Positions 53,467 to 62,912 of a DNA stretch of 64,000 nt are shown here, piece by piece. The notes beneath the pieces were generated by a model. That model saw only the letters and a program-made list of their open reading frames with translations. It had not been told where the DNA came from and ran no database searches. A program made the translations under genes and the position numbers. Each line of letters starts with the position of its first letter. Position 1 is the stretch's first letter. Origin of the DNA: Varroa destructor (Eukaryota > Arthropoda > Arachnida > Mesostigmata > Varroidae); NCBI RefSeq assembly GCF_002443255.2, contig NW_019211455.1:39785449-39849448 (forward strand), read 5' to 3'.

Positions 53467-55411
53467 AGAACTCATCACTGAAAAAAGAAGTGAATCTATG
53501 AAGAGCTTCATCTTTAATTAATTCTAAATTATTCATTTTAGAGGAGGGTTGTACACATCGTAGGTAAGTGCAGTCGTATGTTGAAAATTTTAGTGCCGTT
53601 CATTTACAAGGAATTAATTAGAGAACTTTGAGGGAAAATACGTTGAGAAATTTCTTCATATAAGAAAGCTTTTCTACCAGTTTGAGGGCCACATATGATA
53701 AAAGAAAAAGGTAAATGCTTACTGATTGACTCTAGTAGAAGCTATGACAGAGGCTAGGAATAAGTGTAAAGTAAATTGTTTAACTGTAGTTCTCCTTTAT
53801 TTCGTCATAGGTAATAATAATCGTTGTATTTTAGTTAAAAAATGAGCTTGAATAGAATCGTCAGCGGATGCTTTAGCGATATTAGAGCAAGTAAATGGAA
53901 TCAATTCATAGGTCTAACCGGAGATGGGACTCTAATAGTACATTCTGCGCATATACATGAAGTGGTCTCTCTAGCTTCCATATGATCACAATAAATTATT
54001 TTAGGTGTTCGACTACACCGGTGAATTCGTCTGGTCGACAACCAGTAGCCACTTTTTCAACTAATTTTCAAGTAGGAAAAAGTATTTCAAAAACACGCGC
54101 GTTTGCTGATCTCTATATTTATGCATCGCGCAAACGTAAGGCCTATCGTATGAAATATTATTATATGATACATAAATATAAACGGATCCGAGGTTAATAG
54201 GTGAGACTGGTAGTAGAACAACCCCTACAACAAAAACAAATGACACGTGTTTCTCAGAACGCCATAATAGTATATGTGACCTCTCTCGCTTATTACTGCA
54301 AGGATCATATATCAAATGAAGAGAATCTCAGATCTACCCAGAGAGCCGTATACTCAAGACTCAAATCTGGCTATATATAAACACATAATGTGTATATATT
54401 TACTCTACGAATTGATTTACACATATACAATAAGTACAGGAATGACAGCATATTAGCAGACGAATTTTAATCAGATTGACGACTGTGCAGAAAACCAATA
54501 TTAGCTGGATCAACGCAAATAATGATAAATAAAACAAACATCTCAATCTAATTAGGTATAGTTGTAGGTAAACAGACATACGCATAAGCAACGAATCGAC
54601 GGTAACAGTATATGCTGCATTATATACTATGCTATTCTAATGATGATAATAGTATGCGCTAAATAAACCAAGCACGTATGTCCCGCTCTCGATATATATT
54701 CTTAGTAAAATTGTAGTAATGTGTATTTATTCTAAATAGGGTGTGATACCCATTCCCGTGACATAGAACAAGAAATCTACGTTGCATTAGGTTGCGCTTA
54801 GGTCTGATAGTGCCATTTCTACGGCCTGCCACGCGCGATATTTCGACGACGTAAACGAAGGAAGAGCTATCTAAATGTGAACAAAATCAAAAATAAACAT
54901 GTCTCTGAATTAAAAAAAAGAGGTAAAGATAAAGTTGCTCTCTTTTTCTTAGATTACGTGAATAATATAAAAATAACATGACTCCAATGACAGTAGCGTA
55001 AAGTGGTCAATGAAAAAATTTACTGATGTTGTAGAGAGTCGCTAGCGTTTGGCAGAACATGAATCAGCAAGAGAAATCATTAATTCACGCTGGTATCTCA
55101 GCTTACAAAGGTAAGATGCGTTTGAATTGACAAACGATAAGTTGAACTAATTGTCACAAATCGAATCCTTAATGAATTTGGAGTACCACTTCTCTCTCTG
55201 ATGAATTTCTCATATATCTGAGCAAGTTCGATGTAATTTATGACCGTACACGTTTTTTTTCAACGGCAATAGTGTAATCTCGGTAATTCGGACAACTCTG
55301 ATTTTAAGGCTTCGACCCTAAATTGTTTCCGCTTTTACCGTAGCTTGACGTTTAAGTACTAGATTCTTCGATTCCTTCGTTGAAAATAACAGGCTATAAA
55401 AACTTACACAT
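53467..55411. other. Convergent intergenic space
   Basis: This separates the zinc-finger stop from the 3' end of the carrier gene. It presumably holds both 3' untranslated regions. AATAAA occurs on the plus strand at 53,990-53,995 and 54,528-54,533 and either could serve the zinc-finger transcript. No gene is seen. The short frames at 53,982-54,591 are AT-driven. Confidence 0.5.
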
Positions 55412-55417
55412 TTTATT
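55412..55417 (-). terminator. Probable poly(A) signal of the SAM carrier gene
   Basis: AATAAA on the minus strand lies about 70 nt past the carrier stop codon, a typical distance for a short 3' untranslated region. Confidence 0.55.
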
Positions 55418-55487
55418 ATAATAAATGTCCACACTGTACAGTTCAATGATACGCCTGAAAAGCAATTTTTTTTCAATAAATCCCAGT

Positions 55488-58400
55488 TTACACGATTTGT
55501 TCCAGTACACTTCGTGACTTTTCGTATGTGCCTAAGAAAATGAAGCCGCCCAACGAGAGAGACATCGACCTCGGGATTACTCCAGCGTATAGCCTGAAAC
55601 GCAACGTAAGCATTTTTATTTTTTGGTAGGCTGCTACGCAAATATAGCGGAACTTATTAAAGATGAAAAGCTACAAGCTCCACAAACTTTCGGATTCTGT
55701 GACCCGTTTAAGCCATAACTTAAACCAGTGGTAACGCTTGCAAAGGTTGTCTTTCTCTGATTCAATTCTGCTGGAACTGAATCGAGCAATCTCTAGTATT
55801 TTCCCAGTAGATCAGGAACGATTTGTTTAAACGCTGTGTCAAAGTAACATCTAGGGTAAGAATTCGAGTGGGTGCTGATCACATGTACTAAATGTAGCAA
55901 AGTAAAATAGGAGAAATGCTATAGAAAAACCCTTTTTGGAGTCAGCAAGAGCAAAAAAGTGCCTTTTTTGCTCTTGCTGACTCCCAGCTGCTTCTTCTTA
56001 CCTTAAACGTCGCGTGATAGCCTCGGTTCAATACCCTATCAGGGCAGATGAAAATCAATGCAAGCGACACGGAATAATCATAAAAGAGAAAAAATTCCTT
56101 CTACACGTTTATCGCTATTTCTATTGTTTAGATTTTTACAAAATCTTGATGTGTGTCTACGGCCGAACTCGAATCTAGGCCATTTCGCATGCATCTATGA
56201 TTTGTAGGCGAACACCCTACACTACAGCATTACGCGGGTTTGTCACACACTGCTACATTAAAAATTGTTTAATACAGACGCATACACACATATTCAGTTG
56301 AATTAGTTCTTTAACCGGATCCCCATATAGGAAACAGTATGGACAAACATTTAGAATTTGCAAATTATAATTTCGCTTGATTTTTACTAATGCATAACTA
56401 ATATTGATATATCGTTTTCATTGATTATCCTTGATTACCAGTTAAGTGAAGTTCGTGTAATTTCCTACCCTTTAGCACCCCCTTGTTGATAAACCTCAGC
56501 TAGTGTTTGAGTCACTGTCTTGGCTTGCCCCCTATGGAGCATGATGCGTGTCTTAGCTACATCCAGAGGAGTTGTCGTTGCTGCAGCGAAACCCCCCGCG
56601 GCAGCGCCGCATAGAGCCGTTTCGAAAGGGGTGACCGAACGGCCCTGATAATCCGAAACGAATTTCTGAAACAACAAAGACATCCAAAGTGTAAATGCAT
56701 CTAAATATACAAGACTCGTGCAAATCTAGGCCTAACAAATCTTTTAAAAATGAAAAAAAACTCCTCATATTTAGGAAGGACGCCATGTTTGTGATTTGTG
56801 TTTAAATATACTAACACAGAACATGCTCGTCTTAATAAAATAAATTACAAATGTAGTACGAAAGCTTTAACGACTGATGTATAACCGTATTTAGAAATCA
56901 AATTTCCTAGCGTAATAACGAGTAAGCAATATTAATAAACTCTAGGGTGAGCATTTTTACCTTGAGTACTTCCCAAACAGGAAATTGTATGAACGAGAAA
57001 GGCATCTCCCTTAGTACAGTGCTGCCATAGCCCCGAAACAGGCCTCCGGCTCCATCCCTTGCAATAATATCCTTTAGGGTAATCCAGGAAGTTACACTCG
57101 GTTGCGCCTGAGTTCGTTGCTTCACTACTTCCACTGGCACTCGAATTAAACAAGCCATAACCTCACCGAGCGATGCTGCACACATATGTGCTACTGGCTC
57201 CAATGAGGGGGAACTCCAGGGGGAGAGTATCCTCTTAAAAGAGTCGTACGTCACAAAAAAGGCCGCAGCTGAAACGAAAAGAAGGTGATGTAGTATGGGT
57301 GAGTTCCCACATCCCCCGTGATGGCGCAATGGCAACGTGTTTACCTATTGAACTTCAGGACATATGAAGTGGTCTAGGTTTGAAACTGGGCATATCTACA
57401 CGTCGTTTTATACTGGAAAGGGCTAGCTGTTTGAAGCTAAGGCTAACGGAAATAGTGGATGTAAAAATTGAAACATTTATTTATTTTTCACGTTTTCACG
57501 CCCGTCTACGCGCCCATGTTTAAGTTAGTATGAAGGCAGAGGGAATCAGAAGTTACTTTAAATCCATTCAATTTTGAACATGCAATTTATTCATTAATCC
57601 TATATCTCAACATAAGTTTTATAACTGGAAGCACAGCTTTTTAAGCAAACAGAGTAGCTAGACATATAATTAACTTCGACATATAATTGGCTTCTATAAC
57701 GTTGACTATCAATATTAAAAGATGCTCAAAAAGCTGTTGGCATGTAGTTGAAGGAATTGTTTTCATTTAGACGGATTATTCATATGGACTGGAAAGTTAC
57801 CACAGTAAACGTAAAGCTGTTTTCCATTTTATCACAGTCTCGCGATCCAGTTTGTCTGGATAGCGGGGTATCTATCAACCATGATTGGCCCATAGGCATC
57901 TCCTGTATTTAACAGTAGCCAAATAGCGGCATTTTGTTTTGTACTATCCAGTACACACACATTTGAATTTCGCTTTAAAAATCGCTTCAAACTAGACTTA
58001 AAAATGGTGTAATCTTTTATTTTATAAACAGAAAGAGATCCCCTACATGCCATGCGAAATAATCTAAAAAGTTTTGGCTGTTTAGCATGGTATAATAGCA
58101 AAATGAAAAAATAACGAGAGTTACACGAATGAGTTGTGAGCTTGACATTATTTTTTCTTTGAAACTAGTCTTAGGCCTAATGCTGTGAATGTTCGTTATA
58201 TTACGTGGTATGCTAACAAAGTGATTTCAGTGAAATTTTCATTATAGATCAATTGATTTTAGGTTTAGTTAAACGCCAGTTTAAAGTAGCTTTTGGACTC
58301 TATCTGAGGTCCGTATAATCGACATTTCCAATGTCCATATGATTTTCTGTCGTGGACTCGTAACTCAAATCCAGATAAATTTTTATGGAATATCTCCTAG

Positions 58401-59092
58401 ACACATCAATAGGATAATGAAGATAACGATGTCTTAATAGGATTTTCAAAAACATCTATTCGGAAATGACAAAATGTCCTTTACACTAGTTTAATTATGA
58501 TAATTTTGGTAACTTGTTAATTAAAGCAGCTATTAAGAGGCATAAAACTTATGAACGCAGATCTTGCATCTGTGTCTAGTGTGTGGGTGCCGAAATAATC
58601 AAGAGATATTAACGATCAAGCAAAAAAATTACTTACATCCTGGGGCGGCTCCAAAAATGACGGAGGCCAGACCAGCGTAAAGTTTGCTGAAACCACCCGC
58701 TTTTACGAAACCTTGAGGGCTCTGCAAACGTGTTTTTAGTGTATCCAGTGGAAAGATGATTAAGTCCACGCTTAGTCCGGCGCTAGCTCCCGCCTTGAAA
58801 ACGACGAAATAAAAGATACACAAAAGCATATTATTCAATTATGTGAAGACACACAATTTTCTCACATAATACATAAATATTTGCCGCCAGCATCGTTAAA
58901 GCTTTACCTAAATTCGGACAGCTGTTTGTTTGACTATTTTAGATGATAGAAATTCAATAGTCCTTTAACTAGAACACATAATACGAACGAACTGTAAGTT
59001 TCGAAATAAACCTTTTAGATTTAACATTTGTTATACTGTTGCGAAGTTATTACCATGAATGAGAGGACAAACTGTTGGTCCCACGACGTCAT
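55488..59092 (-). CDS. SLC25A26: Mitochondrial S-adenosylmethionine carrier, five coding exons
   Basis: Coding exons on the minus strand are 59,092-59,054, 58,793-58,637, 57,268-56,961, 56,665-56,469 and 55,593-55,488. All introns are GT-AG and phases agree (0, 1, 0, 2). The product is 268 aa, near the vertebrate length (about 274). The three carrier repeats each show the P-x-[DE]-x-x-[KR] signature: FPLDTLKTR (residues 28-33), VPVEVVKQR (110-115) and TPLDVAKTR (201-206). The blocks [30 protein letters not shown] and [12 protein letters not shown] are characteristic of the SAM carrier subfamily. By family knowledge it exchanges cytosolic SAM for mitochondrial S-adenosylhomocysteine across the inner membrane, supplying methyl groups. 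The ATG at 59,092 is preferred because the protein then begins just before the first membrane helix. An in-frame ATG at 59,188 would add 32 residues. Confidence 0.95.
55938..55984. repeat. Perfect 21-bp hairpin with 5-nt loop
   Basis: GGAGTCAGCAAGAGCAAAAAA at 55,938-55,958 is followed after GTGCC by its exact reverse complement at 55,964-55,984. There are no mismatches and the flanks do not pair. It lies inside the last intron of the carrier gene, so it would be transcribed. The loop is very short for a typical microRNA precursor. A recent inverted duplication or foldback element is equally possible. Confidence 0.9.
56000..56040 (+). repeat. Possible tRNA-like B-box remnant
   Basis: GGTTCAATACC at 56,025-56,035 fits the polymerase III B-box consensus exactly and is flanked by CCTC and CTATC, but no A box or stems are convincing upstream. 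It may be a truncated SINE of the same kind as its neighbour at 56,161. Confidence 0.3.
56161..56228 (-). repeat. tRNA-derived SINE fossil in the carrier intron
   Basis: On the minus strand TAGTGTAGGGT matches the A-box consensus at 10 of 11 positions. TTCGCCTACAAATCATAGATGC and then GGCCTAGATTCGAGTTCGG follow, where the B box is slightly decayed. Spacing is tRNA-like. The arms do not form an intact cloverleaf and no amino acid identity is preserved. It runs in the same direction as the host gene. Confidence 0.5.
57269..58636 (-). other. Second intron of the SAM carrier gene
   Basis: The 1,368-bp intron has donor GAT|GTAAGT and acceptor CGTTTCAG|CTGCGG. It contains the SINE-like sequence at 57,322-57,390 and otherwise AT-rich sequence with no conserved feature. 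The 89-codon frame at 57,832-58,101 shows no motif. Confidence 0.85.
57322..57390 (+). repeat. tRNA-derived SINE fossil, antisense in the carrier intron
   Basis: TGGCGCAATGG at 57,322-57,332 fits the polymerase III A-box consensus. TCTAGGTTTGAAACTGGG at about 57,373-57,390 contains a B box changed at two positions. The 3' part closely resembles the copy in the zinc-finger intron (CCTAGGTTCGAAACCGAG). The two are therefore likely members of one SINE family. No acceptor stem is preserved. Confidence 0.5.
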
Positions 59093-60867
59093 CACGAAGC
59101 TTGGCGCACTTTGTTTATTTTTTACCTTCCGCAAGTCATCGACCGTTTCTTTAGCTATCTCAACAACTGAAACGTTAGTATCGACCATGGAACGAGAGGC
59201 AAGATGATTATGACATTGATTAAGGGAATTTCCTTGTTCATCTACGTCAGGGACCTGCCGGTAAAATCTATAATAACTTTGGCTTAGTGATACTAACGTT
59301 AGATGGTAGGTTGTCACGAGTAAACAAATAACATCCAAAAAAGGAAGAGGAGCCAGAAAAAATTCGTTCTTGTAATAATAATAATAATAGAGTCAATGCC
59401 ATCTAACAGTATAGAAATCTAATATTAGAACTGACTTTGAAGAGCAGCTGGCACTGAAGGCATAACTTTCGCTCATTTAGTAATTAAGTGCATTGTTGTT
59501 CCGATTATTGTAGGCTTCATATACATTGAGGAAACATGTGCTGCGTAACATGGCTTGGACCTACGATGACTGCCTCCGTTGATCAGAAAAAGCGTTTTTC
59601 AGACGACCACGGTGACGTTATCAGGTCATTGCATTACACTGTACTCGTATAAGGACAGCCAGAATATAAAGGCACAAAACGTACGTAAATGTACCGTCAA
59701 CACACAGATGGAGGCACATGTTCACCCTAGTACCAGACAAAGCCGTTTTTTAGGTAAACAAAAGCTTAAAATTGTGCTAACAGCAAAATGGAACGAATTA
59801 AAGGGTTTGGAACGTTTACTCGCTAATATGATGTTATAATTTTTAGGGTACTTCAGGTTCACCGGATATATTTGAAGTCAACGGCATTCACAGAAATACA
59901 AAAAGCAGCATATGTAGAAATGAATGCGCGATGCCTTTGTTCGACCAGCCTAACCTTGAAAACCCTCCATTATGTTTTTACGGAAATAATGGACATCTTC
60001 CCTGAGATGATGCCGAGATAAAGTAGGACGTATTCGTTAGCAAAATGTCAATAATATAGCCTTTAAAATAGGGCTGCTGCCACTTTATTTGTTTTTCTGT
60101 TGCGCTTGTCAATCACGCATGGAACGACGGGGGGCAGCCATTACCCAATGGATGAATTGTGTCTGATGCTAAACACTTCCCGGGACGGGGCGGACGCTGA
60201 CAACCAGCTACTCCCCAAGAACAAAGCAGAAATGTTTTTACATACCATTACAAGTTCTTCTTTGATTCATAACAGTTTATTAGTGACGATTTAGACCACA
60301 TACTGAACGAGATGTTTCATAAGACTGATGGCAATCGTAACATTAAGCGTAATCTTGCCAAGTAATCTTACGTGGATTCCAAAATTGGTATCTTCTAAGG
60401 CATCAGTTCTGGTGCACAGTATATCCTATGAATCATTCATCGCATTTAACATGATTGAAGCTGATGCACAAATGAATTACATTTTAAGTTTACTTGTGAA
60501 TCTGACGATTAGGCCAATTTTACCCAGGCGAAGTGACACTGTCTTGTGAGCACTGTCACCGAAAAACAGGGTTTTCGGTCGATTTTCTTCGAAACAGAAT
60601 ATAATTTCCTCTCAAAATTAACAGATGTTAAACCAGTTACACACTGATGAATACGGCTCGACTAATTTCAGCCCGAAAAATTCTTCTTGTATAATTAATA
60701 ATTACACAATAGAAGATATGTGGCAATTTTTCTTTTATACACGCATGCATTTGAGATGCAAACGGTATTTCCCGGCTACTTGATAATTGTACGGAAGCTA
60801 AAAATAACATCTGCTGAATAAACAATTTCGGGATTACATCTTTTTAGACGCAAAATAAACGTAGAAT

Positions 60868-60891
60868 ATATCCCTACAAGCGTAGGGATAT
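60868..60891. repeat. Perfect 10-bp hairpin, ATATCCCTAC arms
   Basis: ATATCCCTAC at 60,868-60,877 and GTAGGGATAT at 60,882-60,891 are exact complements around the loop AAGC. It is intergenic, with unknown role. Confidence 0.8.
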
Positions 60892-61123
60892 CTTCTGCAT
60901 TATAGTCGGGTTTATGCTAACAGATCAGTCAAAAATTTAAAAGGTTATGTAAATGTAAAGTAATCTGCACTGTTTCTTATAATATACGCAGCTGTAGATC
61001 CTGCGAATGATGTTAAGCATGCCACTAATCTGATAACACACAGCATTTCTGAAGACTAGCGAAAACTTTCACTTGATTTGAATGTCGTCACACTCGTGAG
61101 GTTCATATATCTTCAGTCTGGAC

Positions 61124-61144
61124 CCATTTTCGATTCGAAAATGG
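61124..61144. repeat. Near-perfect palindrome CCATTTTCGA/TCGAAAATGG
   Basis: Ten-base arms surround a single T. It lies about 280 nt beyond the 3' end of the orphan gene on its transcribed side. It could be a protein-binding site or a cruciform. No family is recognised. Confidence 0.75.
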
Positions 61145-61294
61145 AAACCAGCCAATTATGCCTACTTTATATTGACGTTGTCTATATAATATTGCTACAG
61201 ATATACTTCGTCGTATTAGGGTAAATTGGTGTTTGAATCGTATTCCCACGCAACACATAAAAAAGTTAAGCACATATGTCTTTATAATATTTGT

Positions 61295-61300
61295 TTTATT
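61295..61300 (-). terminator. Probable poly(A) signal of the orphan gene
   Basis: AATAAA on the minus strand lies about 120 nt past the stop codon of the 276-aa gene. Confidence 0.55.
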
Positions 61301-61420
61301 AACAACTTTTACACTTGCAGCAATGCAAATATTTATGTTCTAAAATACCCAAGGTGACTATATACCTTACCGCGCATAATTTCATATATACACATACGCA
61401 TTTATATATGTATATATAAT

Positions 61421-62251
61421 TCATTTCTGTCGATAAGGCGCTTTTACATTGAGTGTCGACAGCAACTGGCCATGCATAGCTTGCATTTTCCGCGTGTATT
61501 CATATACAGCTTTTTTGTGCAGGGCGTCGATTTCTCTAAACTGCTTCCAGGACACAGCATATGAGTGAATTGCGTCCTCGTCCTGGAATGGGCCATGTAC
61601 GCGTCGATGCAGCTTAGCAATATGGGCTTCCGTACCTAACGCCCTACCGAAATCCTCTGTAAATGTACGTAGATGAAACTTTGCTCCACAAAGCACATCC
61701 AGATCAATAAGTGGCGGATTAAAGTTCTTTAACGTGATGGAGTAGCAGATCGCATATAGAGTACACTTATGCACATCTTTTGGCATTTCAGAAATTGATT
61801 GACCAACCAAGCAATCATTGCACGTCGGCTTACGCTGCTCGATCAATCCTTTATACTTCTCCAGCTGTTTAAGTATAGCTTCCTTTGTTACGTGACTATA
61901 ATCCTTGGTAGAAAGGAGTACTCCTTCAGAGATGGCTGGCAATCGTTCCTCGCCAAGCTTCACGGTGAGGTCGTATCGTCTCTCACCATATCGTATCCAT
62001 TGAAGTTTATCGTAGTGCCGACCAATCATGATGGCCATAACCCCGGAAGCGAATTTCTCCAAGGGAGGACCACTTACACATTTGATGCCACTTGACGTTA
62101 TTGTCGTTTGGAACTCGTGATCAAACTTCCGTTCTATGTGTCTGAATGCATCCTTGCTATCTTCGCCAATTTCTTTATAGTACGGAACAAGAGCTCGGAC
62201 ACCCTTCAATATTTTTGCCAGTTTAGCACCGGATAGCTTGGCTGTCGTCAT
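61421..62251 (-). CDS. Uncharacterised intronless 276-aa protein
   Basis: A long uninterrupted frame runs from ATG at 62,251 to TGA at 61,421. The frame stays open 40 codons further upstream, but only to a GTG, so MTTAKLSG is taken as the start; an upstream exon spliced into this region is possible. The protein is rich in Lys, Arg and His, has charged helical stretches near residues 22-48 and 240-262, a CxxC at 144-147 and more cysteines at 163, 169 and 188. It has no signal peptide, membrane segment or motif I recognise from this start. The frame is several times longer than background frames here, has balanced codon use, and ends near AATAAA, so it is very likely a real gene. It is divergent from the HAUS3-like gene. 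The function is unknown. Confidence 0.8.
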   Translation of the reverse strand: MTTAKLSGAKLAKILKGVRALVPYYKEIGEDSKDAFRHIERKFDHEFQTTITSSGIKCVSGPPLEKFASGVMAIMIGRHYDKLQWIRYGERRYDLTVKLGEERLPAISEGVLLSTKDYSHVTKEAILKQLEKYKGLIEQRKPTCNDCLVGQSISEMPKDVHKCTLYAICYSITLKNFNPPLIDLDVLCGAKFHLRTFTEDFGRALGTEAHIAKLHRRVHGPFQDEDAIHSYAVSWKQFREIDALHKKAVYEYTRKMQAMHGQLLSTLNVKAPYRQK

Positions 62252-62912
62252 AATGACGAACAGTCGGCAAAGATAGATTGCAATAAACACGACGAATCGG
62301 TACGATGGCACTTCGGCTAGGGTAGCAGCTGATTCTGTACGGTAGACTAAAGTCACAATAGTTTTACCCACTAATCGTGCACACTCCTTCCATAAGACCC
62401 CAGTCCAATTACAGTGCCGACACCAGAAAGTACTGCTTATGTTATTTATCGTAGAACATCAATTAGATCATTATAAATAAACAAAAAACTTTTGTTTTCA
62501 ATAATAGAACACATGCGTCAGATGTTTTTGCTGCGGAGCGTTTATTTATATCAACACAGCGACTTGACCGATTGAATGAATGTATTCGTGTTCGACTGCC
62601 TTATTTCCATCTTATAGGGCAGCTAACCTCACAGAGCCAGCCAGGTGAAGTAGACTGGCCTAGCAGGTCACCTTGTGCTTCCAGCGTGAGATATAAAGCA
62701 AACTATTGCTCAAGATAACAATGTAAAATTGGAGAAAAACGTATCGTTGGCACTACTAAGTTGGCATTCCGGCTTCTACATCAGCGTCGTCCGCTACCGT
62801 CCCCACACCACAACAAAGGCCTCATCGTAGCTTTTGGCGGTTGTCGGTTGTGGCCTGCAGGGGCAAAGCCAGTTGTCAAAAACAATTTTCTTTGTAAAAT
62901 TACAGATAGAAA
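62252..62912. promoter_or_regulatory. Shared divergent promoter region
   Basis: About 660 bp separate the start codons of the orphan gene (minus) and the HAUS3-like gene (plus). The part from about 62,580 to 62,880 is visibly GC-richer than the rest. The arrangement suggests a bidirectional promoter, but I see no TATA box or other definite element. Confidence 0.4.

Larger units (their letters stand above)
55594..56468 (-). other. Last intron of the SAM carrier gene
   Basis: The 875-bp intron runs from GG|GTAGGA to CGTTTCAG|GCTATAC. It contains a perfect 21-bp hairpin and two tRNA-like sequences, each listed separately, so it is the most repeat-loaded intron in the window. Confidence 0.85.
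59189..61294. other. Intergenic stretch between the carrier gene and the orphan gene
   Basis: This holds the promoter of the carrier gene (position not visible), an (AAT)n run at 59,373-59,388 and two clean small hairpins (60,868-60,891 and 61,124-61,144). Open frames at 59,579, 60,100 and 60,328 carry no motif I recognise. Confidence 0.5.

Noticed and set aside
62252..62371. 40-residue N-terminal extension of the orphan gene
   Set aside because: It would need a GTG start. The ATG at 62,251 is the first in frame. An upstream spliced exon remains possible but is not visible.
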